From the NCBI GenBank assembly GCA_027028145.1, contig JALVJV010000006.1, forward strand, positions 1 to 64,000: a stretch of DNA of 64,000 bases, in the 5' to 3' direction. This document shows, one piece after another, positions 7,834 to 15,225 of the stretch. Source of the DNA: Archaeoglobaceae archaeon (lineage in GTDB: Archaea > Halobacteriota > Archaeoglobi > Archaeoglobales > Archaeoglobaceae). A program made the position numbers and the translations under genes. Every line of letters begins with the position of its first letter. Within the stretch, counting starts at the first letter, position 1. The notes below the pieces were generated by a model. It did not search any database. It was not told where the DNA came from and saw only the letters and a list, made by a program, of their open reading frames with translations.

Positions 7834-8756
7834 ACTATCACCATCAGGAATACAACGGCGAACGCACACACCCATCCAGCGTAAGCCGCTATAAGCGGAT
7901 CAAATCTCATGCGTTGTATGTCCTTCAAACTAACGGAGAAACCTACGGAAGCTAAAGTAATCGAGAACGCTATCGTGGAAATCGGTCTGAGTATGTTCAA
8001 AATGTCATCCGGCAGTATGTAGCTGGAGAAATACGATAAAACGAGAAAAGCCGCTATATACCACGGAACGTAATACCTGTGTTCGGAGTAGTATATGGAA
8101 GCCAAGAACGCAATTATCGCTATGAGGGCTATCCTAACACCCTTAACCTCAAGCGCGTTCTTAACCACATCACCGCCGAACGGCTTGGTAGCAATTTCAA
8201 CGAGACCGGCTTGATGCAGGGTTGCACCGCAAAGGAAAGCGTATCTATCTAAAGGTATGGAAAAAACGTGCGACAGGTATGGTAACACCAAAGCTCCGGT
8301 TAATCCCACAATCGTTATGACGATTATCGCAGTTGAAAACTCCTCTTTTTTTGGTTTAACGAGCGAAGCAACTATTGCTATTGCAGATGCTCCGCATATG
8401 GCGGATCCGCAAGCTAATAAAAAAGACAATCTTTTATTCAAATTAAATATTTTACTGCTGAAGAAGTATACGGAGACCCACAGCAGGAAAGCGGACAGTA
8501 TCGCAATTACGACGAGACCATGAGGTATACCTCTGCTTAACCTTATGTTGGCACCATACATGGCGATACCGATCGGCAGGGTTACGGACAGAACCTTTCC
8601 AGCGTATCTCTTGCAGTCCTCACTAAAGAAGCCGTTCGCGAATATTCCAAAAATGAGGGCGAGAAACAATGCGTCGAGCGGTGGGTAAAAAACGCTCATC
8701 AGGTAAGCCAGAATGCCGCATACGATTACCGCGATCGTTACCTTCCATTCGCTCAT
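7815..8756 (-). CDS. YeiH-family (UPF0324, PF03601) membrane transporter, standard form
   Basis: A 313-residue membrane protein with about ten spans and the family's usual length. The signature is ACGSAICGASAIAIVASLV followed by KPKKEEF, matching the equivalent region of the longer paralogue at 4202-5638. A second conserved block is CGATLHQAGLVEIATKPFGG. The family is annotated as putative sulfate or sulfite exporters. Two adjacent ATGs (8759, 8756) are possible; GGAGG ends just before the first, so the second has better spacing. A TATA-like element lies at about 8791-8800. The gene is first in an operon with the membrane-bound regulator, which it overlaps at the 3' end. Confidence 0.87.
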   Translation of the reverse strand: MSEWKVTIAVIVCGILAYLMSVFYPPLDALFLALIFGIFANGFFSEDCKRYAGKVLSVTLPIGIAMYGANIRLSRGIPHGLVVIAILSAFLLWVSVYFFSSKIFNLNKRLSFLLACGSAICGASAIAIVASLVKPKKEEFSTAIIVITIVGLTGALVLPYLSHVFSIPLDRYAFLCGATLHQAGLVEIATKPFGGDVVKNALEVKGVRIALIAIIAFLASIYYSEHRYYVPWYIAAFLVLSYFSSYILPDDILNILRPISTIAFSITLASVGFSVSLKDIQRMRFDPLIAAYAGWVCAFAVVFLMVIVWGPYS

Positions 8757-8827
8757 CATACCTCCTCAGCCCTATTTATAAGGCGGACTCCTTTAAATAT
8801 TGCGGTGACACTTGCACAGAAAATGGA

Positions 8828-9832
8828 TCAAACGGAATACGCTTTGTAGCAGGTCTTACACACTTCGGGTAACTCTGGTATTTCGAAGTCGAATCCCGGA
8901 ACTACCGACAGCCTCCTTACGAACACGTTTCGAAATTCCTTATACTTTCTCCCGTTCCATATTTTCTTAAACTCAGTTTCTCTCAGATTTCCGAAATATA
9001 CTTTGGGAACTGTGATCTCTCTACCGAGGAACACCCTTCTTATTACATCGGATTTTGTCGGGAGGTGAAGGTAAACGCACGGTGCAATACGTCCGTCAAC
9101 AGTAACCAAGCAATTTTTAATCGGATTTTCCGCGCATACCAAACATTCCTCAAGCTTTACGGGTTTCACTACTACGTTCACTCCCGAATTTTTTGCCACT
9201 TTTTTGGCATCTTCCAAAATTCTCGTTAGCTCTCGATCTTCTTCATGTGAAAAGACCTTGAGTTCTTCCAAATCTTTTGATGGAACGTAATCCAAATTAT
9301 TAGCTATAACCTCACTCACTCCGTATTCTTTCGCAATTTTAATCAGTTCGGGTAAATTTTTGACGGTATTCTTCATCATTACTGTCGTAACGACGATTTT
9401 TGGGATTCCGTATTCCGACAGCAACCGAATCCCCTCAAGAATTTCGTATAAGTCGCATCCCCTAATTTTTCTATGCTCTTCGAGTTTCGGACTTGCGATA
9501 GATACCGCAACCAGATCTATCCCCGCGTTAGCCAATTCTCTCGCGAATTCTTGAAGAAGGACGCCGTTAGTCGTAATCCCCACCGAGCAACCTTCCCTTT
9601 TCGCGATCTCGATCATCTCGATTATGTTAGGATTGAGTAGCGGTTCGCCCCATCCTTGAAGGTGAGCGTATCTAAAGAGCTTGAAAGGAACGTTTCTAAA
9701 GGTATCCAAATCCATGTGCTCGTGTATCCAATCTTTTCGAAATATACTCTTAGGACACATCAAACAGTTCAGTTGGCAGTGTGTGGAAACCTCAACCTGA
9801 ACGCTACCGAGTTTTCTGCCGAACAATCTCAT
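8828..9832 (-). CDS. Radical SAM protein with SPASM-like C-terminal cysteines
   Basis: A 334-residue enzyme with the radical SAM cluster motif C19-x3-C23-x2-C26 (HCQLNCLMCPKS) and the SAM-binding GWGEPLLNP stretch. Further cysteines (CLVC, KNCLV, APCVY, and CKTC near the end) fit a SPASM or twitch domain binding an extra Fe-S cluster. Such enzymes modify peptides or proteins or mature metal cofactors. Some relatives serve tungsten oxidoreductases, and an AOR lies about 5 kb away, but the genes are not adjacent so this is a weak hint. The gene is probably leaderless and diverges from the exchanger at 9882. Confidence 0.85.
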   Translation of the reverse strand: MRLFGRKLGSVQVEVSTHCQLNCLMCPKSIFRKDWIHEHMDLDTFRNVPFKLFRYAHLQGWGEPLLNPNIIEMIEIAKREGCSVGITTNGVLLQEFARELANAGIDLVAVSIASPKLEEHRKIRGCDLYEILEGIRLLSEYGIPKIVVTTVMMKNTVKNLPELIKIAKEYGVSEVIANNLDYVPSKDLEELKVFSHEEDRELTRILEDAKKVAKNSGVNVVVKPVKLEECLVCAENPIKNCLVTVDGRIAPCVYLHLPTKSDVIRRVFLGREITVPKVYFGNLRETEFKKIWNGRKYKEFRNVFVRRLSVVPGFDFEIPELPEVCKTCYKAYSV

Positions 9833-9851
9833 AAATTAAAATAACGAAAGT

Positions 9852-9862
9852 GATTTATCTTA
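9852..9862. promoter_or_regulatory. Shared bidirectional TATA-like element
   Basis: gatttatctta lies midway in the 49-base gap between two divergent start codons (9832 leftward, 9882 rightward). Its centre (9857) is 25 bases from each, which suits leaderless transcription in both directions. One AT-rich box may therefore serve both genes. Confidence 0.45.
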
Positions 9863-9881
9863 ATTTCCCAAATCGCAAACA

Positions 9882-10859
9882 GTGATCGAGACGGTGGCAT
9901 CTCTGCTAAGCAGTATAGTGATGGTGTTTTTAGCCGCGATGCTATTCGTCAATACGGTCGAATACGTCGGTTGTAGATTCTCCTTAGGTTCTTCATTCAT
10001 AGGAGCCATAATTTCCCCCCTATTTACTTCATTCCCAGAAATGGTCGTGTTCTTGGTTGCCGTCTTCATCGCGAAAGAGGAAAGCATAGGGATAGGAACT
10101 ATATTCGGTCAGCCGTTCATGGCTTCGAGTCTTTCATACGGTTTGGTTGGGGTGGCGGCGGTAATCGGTTATCTACTGAAGAAAAGGGATAACCTGACTT
10201 TCAAGGTGGATAGATCTCTGATTATACCTTACGCATTCGTTACGATCTTTTTTCCCCTTACGATCGTGCCTTCGATAGTCGGTTTTCACAAGCTCTTCGG
10301 TCTGATATTTTTGGCATCATATTTCTACTACGTTTGGATGATGTATAAGAGGAAGCTCGCAGAGGTCATCGAAGAAGCCGACGATCTTTACATCTGCAGG
10401 ATAATTCCGTATCCAACGGTCAGCATAGTAATTCAGTCTTTGTGCTCTCTAATACTGCTTTACATAGGCTCCGAAAAGCTCGTCGAGTCTGTAAAGGAAT
10501 TGGCACTTCATACTGGAATGAGCGAAATGGGTTTGGCTCTCGTTATAGTTCCAGCGGCAACCGCGATCCCAGAAACGGTAAGTGCACTTATCTGGAGTTA
10601 CAGAGGAAAAGATACGTTGAGCATAGGGGCTTTGGTGGGCGAAAAAATTCTTTATTCGACCTTCTACCCGGGCTTGGGTTTGCTGTTGACTTCGTGGGTT
10701 TTGGACGACCACGCCTACATGAGCGTTATCGCAACTACGATAATTTCGCTCATTTTTCTGTATTACATCGAAAAACAGAGGTTGCCCATTTACGCTCTGT
10801 GCTTCGGCTTGATATTCTTCGTCGGCTATGCAGTTTTAGTGTTCATACTGCATATGTGA
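9882..10859 (+). CDS. Sodium/calcium exchanger family (CaCA) membrane protein
   Basis: A 325-residue membrane protein with about ten spans. The two alpha repeats are visible: GAIISPLFTSFPEMVVF near the N-terminus and ALVIVPAATAIPETVSAL in the second half. Each contains the acidic residue used for cation binding, and the second is followed by the typical SIGALVGEKI. The family exchanges Ca2+ or other cations for Na+ or H+. The GTG at 9882 would be leaderless from the shared TATA box. Alternatively GTGATC at 9882 acts as a ribosome-binding site for a GTG at 9894. The 3' end overlaps the convergent pyrC gene by 24 bases. Confidence 0.85.
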   Translation: MIETVASLLSSIVMVFLAAMLFVNTVEYVGCRFSLGSSFIGAIISPLFTSFPEMVVFLVAVFIAKEESIGIGTIFGQPFMASSLSYGLVGVAAVIGYLLKKRDNLTFKVDRSLIIPYAFVTIFFPLTIVPSIVGFHKLFGLIFLASYFYYVWMMYKRKLAEVIEEADDLYICRIIPYPTVSIVIQSLCSLILLYIGSEKLVESVKELALHTGMSEMGLALVIVPAATAIPETVSALIWSYRGKDTLSIGALVGEKILYSTFYPGLGLLLTSWVLDDHAYMSVIATTIISLIFLYYIEKQRLPIYALCFGLIFFVGYAVLVFILHM

Positions 10860-12056
10860 TCCCGTTGCTAACATTCCGAATCCCCTATCCACCAACACTT
10901 CCCCGTAATCCAAAGCCCTAACGCCCCTTACAAACACTACCTTCGGAAATATAGCTTCAAAGCCCTCATAAGGCGTCCATCCAGCTTTCGAGTGCAGATC
11001 TTCCGCTCTAATTTTTCTCACCTCGGAAAAATCGAAAACAGCTAAATTAGCATAATTTCCAATTTCTATTCCGGAATACATATCGAATCCGAAAATCTTA
11101 GCCGGATTTACTACGATCTTTTCAACTACCGTCTTAAGATCGATGATACCGTTTTTAACCAAGTTCAGCATAAGCGGATACATAACTTCCACTCCAGGAA
11201 ATCCCGGAGCACCGTTCTTCTTATCCTCAATCGTATGAGGTGCATGGTCAGATGCGATAACATCAACCTTATCGATGTTCCTCAAAAGCTCTATCCTATC
11301 CCGCTCGGATCTTAAAGGAGGATTAACCCTCTCGAACTTCACCTTTCCCTTGGAAAGCAGAAGGTGATGGGGCGTAACCTCAGCGAATGATCTGCGGTGA
11401 ATGATGTTCAGAGCTTCCGGAGTTGAGATGTGGCAGAAGTAGAACTTCCCCATTTCAACGCATCTTCTAACTGCTATTATTTCTGCCTCCTTCGGCCTTA
11501 CGGATTCGTCCCGAATTAGTTCCGCATCCTCCGCATGAACCGTGATCAACTTTTCGATACGATCCCTAACGGATTTGAGGGTTTCGTAGCTTACCTGCAT
11601 CGTCTTGTGCTGAAGGAAAACCTCGCCGACAGCGGGAATCCTAACATTTCGCTCTATTCTTTCAATTATCTTCTCGATCTCGCTCGAATTTTCCTCCGTC
11701 AAACCCAAATTGAGGGAGTAATCGACATAAGAAGTTCTATCAGCTTTTTCAATTCTCCTTAGATAATTTTTCTCATCAACTACGGGAGGTTTTGTATTCG
11801 GCTGATCGACAACAAGGCATATTCCTCCGTGCAACGCGGAAAGGGAACCGGATTCTATCGTTTCTTTGTAGCTCTCCTCGAAATCCCTAAAGTGAACGTG
11901 AACGTCCAATCCCGCTGGAAGAATCAAACCCTTAGAAACCTCAAATTTATCGTCCGAACGAATATCCTTGCGAATATCGACGATAACGCCGTCTTCCACA
12001 ACTATACAGCCTTCAACAATACTATTTTTATAAAAAAATTTACCGGAAATTATCAT
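10836..12056 (-). CDS. pyrC: Dihydroorotase
   Basis: Third enzyme of pyrimidine synthesis: cyclises carbamoyl aspartate to dihydroorotate. At 406 residues it fits class I dihydroorotases of the amidohydrolase superfamily. The metal-binding HVHFRD motif is at residues 53-58 (His53, His55). A later SDHAPHT motif carries the catalytic Asp, and the substrate-binding region NTKPPV is present. The carbamylated Lys seen in some members is not obvious; VGEVFLQHK is the nearest region. The start overlaps the nuoI stop as ATGA, so it is translated from the same message as nuoH-nuoI, an unusual partnership. Confidence 0.93.
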   Translation of the reverse strand: MIISGKFFYKNSIVEGCIVVEDGVIVDIRKDIRSDDKFEVSKGLILPAGLDVHVHFRDFEESYKETIESGSLSALHGGICLVVDQPNTKPPVVDEKNYLRRIEKADRTSYVDYSLNLGLTEENSSEIEKIIERIERNVRIPAVGEVFLQHKTMQVSYETLKSVRDRIEKLITVHAEDAELIRDESVRPKEAEIIAVRRCVEMGKFYFCHISTPEALNIIHRRSFAEVTPHHLLLSKGKVKFERVNPPLRSERDRIELLRNIDKVDVIASDHAPHTIEDKKNGAPGFPGVEVMYPLMLNLVKNGIIDLKTVVEKIVVNPAKIFGFDMYSGIEIGNYANLAVFDFSEVRKIRAEDLHSKAGWTPYEGFEAIFPKVVFVRGVRALDYGEVLVDRGFGMLATGSHMQYEH

Positions 12057-12613
12057 TCCTCAACACGATGCTTGACGAGTTCTATCTTGCCCTCCTCCGG
12101 GAACACCTCAAGGTAGAGCGTATGCTCCCTCTTTATCCTGACCCTTCCGTCCTTTTCAACGAATTCGACCACAGCTTCAACGTCCCCGATCTTCATGTCT
12201 GGCTTCTCGATGAGCTTTTCAGTTGGCGTCAGCATCTCATCCAGACTCTTATATGCGATGTCGTGGAACTTAGAGGCATGCATGGCTCCTTTTGAGCAAG
12301 TATCGACACAGAAATGGCAGAATATGCATTTCGCATAATCTACGCACGGGTAATACTTTCCGTTCGGTGCCAACTTCATCTGAATCGCGTTGGCCGGGCA
12401 TACGAACGCACACTGGAAGCAACTTATGCACTTAGTCGGATCGAACCTTATCAAACCTCTGAAGTTATCCGGATACTTCCTTCTCTCTCTGGGATACTGG
12501 ATCGTCATCCTATTGGGTGCGAAGACCTCCTCCAAACCCGTTTTTATAGCCATCAGATGACCCTTAATCTGATCGACGATCTTCATGCTCGGAAGTTCAA
12601 TCTTAAACGGCAA
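12053..12613 (-). CDS. nuoI: Complex I / F420H2 dehydrogenase subunit I (two 4Fe-4S ferredoxin)
   Basis: A 186-residue electron-transfer subunit (NuoI/FpoI/FqoI) with two 4Fe-4S clusters: C62, C65, C68, C72 (CISCFQCAFVCP) and C96, C99, C102, C106 (CIFCHFCVDTCS, Ser instead of the usual Pro at the end). It passes electrons toward the membrane quinone site. The start is TTG at 12613, directly after the nuoH stop, with GGGGGTGAT eight bases upstream. Whether the partner is an NADH, F420H2 or ferredoxin module cannot be told, since other subunits are absent from the window. Confidence 0.92.
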   Translation of the reverse strand: MPFKIELPSMKIVDQIKGHLMAIKTGLEEVFAPNRMTIQYPRERRKYPDNFRGLIRFDPTKCISCFQCAFVCPANAIQMKLAPNGKYYPCVDYAKCIFCHFCVDTCSKGAMHASKFHDIAYKSLDEMLTPTEKLIEKPDMKIGDVEAVVEFVEKDGRVRIKREHTLYLEVFPEEGKIELVKHRVEE

Positions 12614-13708
12614 TCACATCACCCCCGCAACTCTAAGGGCAACACTCAAGGCAAGCGATACTATTGAGATCGAAAGCAGATGGCTCCAGCTGAACTTCAA
12701 TGCCTGATCGAGCCTTATTCTCGGATACACCGATCTGAAGAACACGAAGATTCCCATGAGAACGAGAGTCTTGATGAATAGGTATATTACCGGCATTAGA
12801 TCGCCCAAAGCCGGAATCATCGGCCCATTCCAGCCGCCCAAGAACAGCAGTGAAAACAGCAAACACAGCAGATACAGCTTTTCGTATGCTAACGTCATAA
12901 CGATACCGAACATGATACCGCTGTATTCGACGAACGGCCCGAATGCTATCTCCTGATCCGCTTCGGGTATCTCGAACGGGAACCTTGATGTAGCCATGGC
13001 AACTGCGATGAAGAACACCAAGCATGCGAGCGGATTGAGGATTGCTCCCGGAATAGTCTGCTTCTGAACGATCGTGTAGAGATCTGTTGATCCATACGTC
13101 AGAACCATAGCCAGCACGGCTATTATGAACGGTATCTCGTATGCGAAATACATGAAAGCCTCTCTGACTGTTCCTATATACGCAAATCTGCTGTTGGTAG
13201 CCCAACCGATGCCCAAGATTATTACGGGGATCAAAGCGATAACGGCTACGATGAACGGAACGGCATAAGGAGTCTTTATAGCAACTACGGCTCCGGCCGG
13301 GATTACCAAGATCGGCAGTAAAGCGGGAATGAACGAGAGAATCGGAAACTGTATGAAGTATGCCTTGTGAGCGTCTCTGTGTATAATCACCTCTTGGAAG
13401 AAGTATCTCATACCGTCCGCAAGGGGCTGGATTATACCACCAATCGGACGAGAGACATCGAGGGGCCCGTATCTCCACTGAACTTTGGCGGTTAACTTTC
13501 TTTCGAACCATATTATTATCAGCAGTGCTAACATCAAGCCGACCAATCCGGGAAAGATCAGAATGGCGAAAGCCGGTCTCCACAAAATCAATGCGACGAT
13601 ATATTTGATCACCGGAATCTTAAGTAGCTTGGCGATTACTGGCTGAAGGATCGGTATGCTGACGAGATTTTTTGTAAAGATGCTGAACAAAGTGTTTAAC
13701 AGATTCAT
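12614..13708 (-). CDS. nuoH: Complex I / F420H2 dehydrogenase membrane subunit H
   Basis: A 364-residue membrane protein with eight or more spans, the quinone-pocket subunit that links the Fe-S arm to the membrane arm. Conserved regions seen include the early FERKLTAKVQWRYGP loop, RSPIGG-like SRPIGGIIQPLADG, and FEIPEADQEIAFGPFVEYSG, the acidic loop typical of NuoH. The start at 13708 has no Shine-Dalgarno sequence but a TATA element about 27 bases upstream, so the transcript is probably leaderless. Only H and I are here; the neighbouring genes are an HD phosphohydrolase and pyrC, so the complex is encoded at more than one locus. Confidence 0.93.
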   Translation of the reverse strand: MNLLNTLFSIFTKNLVSIPILQPVIAKLLKIPVIKYIVALILWRPAFAILIFPGLVGLMLALLIIIWFERKLTAKVQWRYGPLDVSRPIGGIIQPLADGMRYFFQEVIIHRDAHKAYFIQFPILSFIPALLPILVIPAGAVVAIKTPYAVPFIVAVIALIPVIILGIGWATNSRFAYIGTVREAFMYFAYEIPFIIAVLAMVLTYGSTDLYTIVQKQTIPGAILNPLACLVFFIAVAMATSRFPFEIPEADQEIAFGPFVEYSGIMFGIVMTLAYEKLYLLCLLFSLLFLGGWNGPMIPALGDLMPVIYLFIKTLVLMGIFVFFRSVYPRIRLDQALKFSWSHLLSISIVSLALSVALRVAGVM

Positions 13709-13728
13709 ACGGATTTGTCGTAATAAAT

Positions 13729-13748
13729 ATTTTTAAATTTTGCTATTT
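13729..13748 (-). promoter_or_regulatory. Promoter of nuoH-nuoI-pyrC with TTTGCTATT element
   Basis: On the plus strand tatttttaaa (13729-13738) is the TATA region, centred about 27 bases before the nuoH ATG. TTTGCTATT follows at once (13739-13747). The same nine bases, in the same place relative to TATA, occur twice before the A-ATPase operon. Confidence 0.45.
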
Positions 13749-13759
13749 ATCACGTTCGA

Positions 13760-14950
13760 TTAAAACAGTTCGTCCAACTTCTTCTGCTTCGGCATCCTTT
13801 CTATGTTGAAGAACCTTAGAGCCGCTTTTTTAACGTTTTCAACGAACTTCTTCTTAGTATATACACCCATCCTCCAAACATCCCTCTCAGCTATCTTAAG
13901 CGCTCTGACGAGAGACGAAACCTCCTCCAAACTCTTGAGTTCGTTGTCTATTCGAACGACCGCTTTAAACTCCTTTGCCTCTTCTATCGGCGGAATATCC
14001 ACTATGACGTTTCCCTCGTCAACTCCAGCCATCTCAGCTATTTCGGCTTCAGCCCTCTTCGGATTTATCCTCTGAACTTCCGTAATGTTTATCTTGTCGA
14101 TTCCGACGTATATCGCTCTCTTAAAGAGCTTCCTCGAATCTATAAGCCTCATCATTTCAGAGGGATATCCGTCGAGACTTCTCAGAAAAACAACGATATC
14201 GTAGTCGTCCATTCTGAGCAGATCCTCGGGTTTTAGGTATCCGTCCTCTATGCAGAACTCAACAGCCCTTTCAAACATCTTCCTGGCAATTCTGCAGACG
14301 TGGTGGAAGTAAACGGTGGGATACATCATATACCTCGATATCAGAAGAGATTCCGCCGCCTTAAGTCCGCCGGCTTCGATAACCATCCTCTTTCCTTCAA
14401 ACGTAATCTTATTCAGAAGTCGTGAGATGTCAAAGACTCCGTAGGCAACTCCGGTGTAGTATGAATCCCTAACCAAGTAGTCCATCCTATCCGCATCGAT
14501 ATCCCCGCTGACTATGTTGCATTCCGACTGTCCCTTGATGTGTTTAACTATTCTGCCAATTCTGAATCCGAGTTCGTTCAGAACATCCCTGATTTCGCCC
14601 CTCTTCAGAATCCTTTCGACATCCTCATGGGCTATTTTAAGATACCTGCTCAAGATAGCTTCGCTACAGTGGGAAAATGGTGCGTGTCCGATGTCATGCA
14701 AAAGGGCAGATGCCACGATCTCCCTCTTCTCATCCTCATCGGCATCCATCTTTTCGACCAATTGTCTCGCTACGTGCATCGTTCCCAATGAGTGCTCAAA
14801 TCTGGTATGATTTGCTCCGGGGTAAACGAGGTTCGCGAATCCGATCTGGCTTATCCTCCTAAGCCTCTGAAATTCCGGCGTATCGATTATCGCAATCAGC
14901 CAATCTTCAAGTCTAAGTTGCCCGTGGATCGGGTCTTGAATGAACTTCAT
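13760..14950 (-). CDS. HD-domain phosphohydrolase (dNTPase/SAMHD1-like family)
   Basis: A 396-residue metal-dependent hydrolase. The N-terminus DPIHGQLRLEDW, then TRFEHSLG (His53), LLHDIGHAPFSH (His85-Asp86, His94) and a later GDIDADRMDYLVRDSYYTG give the HD family metal ligands in order. Relatives hydrolyse deoxynucleoside triphosphates or other nucleotides; the substrate here is not known. A role in trimming dNTP pools would fit but is inference. The TATA element (about 14968-14978) is placed for a leaderless message. The divergent downstream neighbour is tRNA-Pro. Confidence 0.88.
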   Translation of the reverse strand: MKFIQDPIHGQLRLEDWLIAIIDTPEFQRLRRISQIGFANLVYPGANHTRFEHSLGTMHVARQLVEKMDADEDEKREIVASALLHDIGHAPFSHCSEAILSRYLKIAHEDVERILKRGEIRDVLNELGFRIGRIVKHIKGQSECNIVSGDIDADRMDYLVRDSYYTGVAYGVFDISRLLNKITFEGKRMVIEAGGLKAAESLLISRYMMYPTVYFHHVCRIARKMFERAVEFCIEDGYLKPEDLLRMDDYDIVVFLRSLDGYPSEMMRLIDSRKLFKRAIYVGIDKINITEVQRINPKRAEAEIAEMAGVDEGNVIVDIPPIEEAKEFKAVVRIDNELKSLEEVSSLVRALKIAERDVWRMGVYTKKKFVENVKKAALRFFNIERMPKQKKLDELF

Positions 14951-15046
14951 TGAAGATAATTTGCTCGACTAAGTATATATTTATTAGGATTTTATTAAAA
15001 TACTCATGCGATAGATTTTTTAAGCAATCTTCCCAAAATCGAACGA

Positions 15047-15120
15047 GGGGCCGTAGGGTAGCCTGGTTATCCTCCCGGCTTTGGGAGCCGGTGACCCGAG
15101 TTCAAATCTCGGCGGCCCCA
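15047..15120 (+). tRNA. tRNA-Pro (TGG anticodon)
   Basis: The cloverleaf is complete: acceptor GGGGCCG (15047-15053) pairs with CGGCCCC (15113-15119), with discriminator A at 15120. The anticodon stem CCGGC/GCCGG encloses TTTGGGA, giving anticodon TGG. The T arm is CCGAG-TTCAAAT-CTCGG. The CCA end is not encoded. No intron is seen. Confidence 0.97.
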
Positions 15121-15225
15121 CTTCGGTCTCCGAACTTTTCGGCAAGGTTGCACATTATAAAGGCTAGGAAGATTTCCTAAAGTCGACCGACGTGGATAAA
15201 ATTAAATTTTAAAAAAATTGTAACT

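Noticed and set aside
12633-13583. A 316-codon frame on the same strand as nuoH in another phase
   Set aside because: NuoH is unmistakable in its own frame; the alternative product is Arg/Ser-rich and featureless, so it is not a frameshift remnant.
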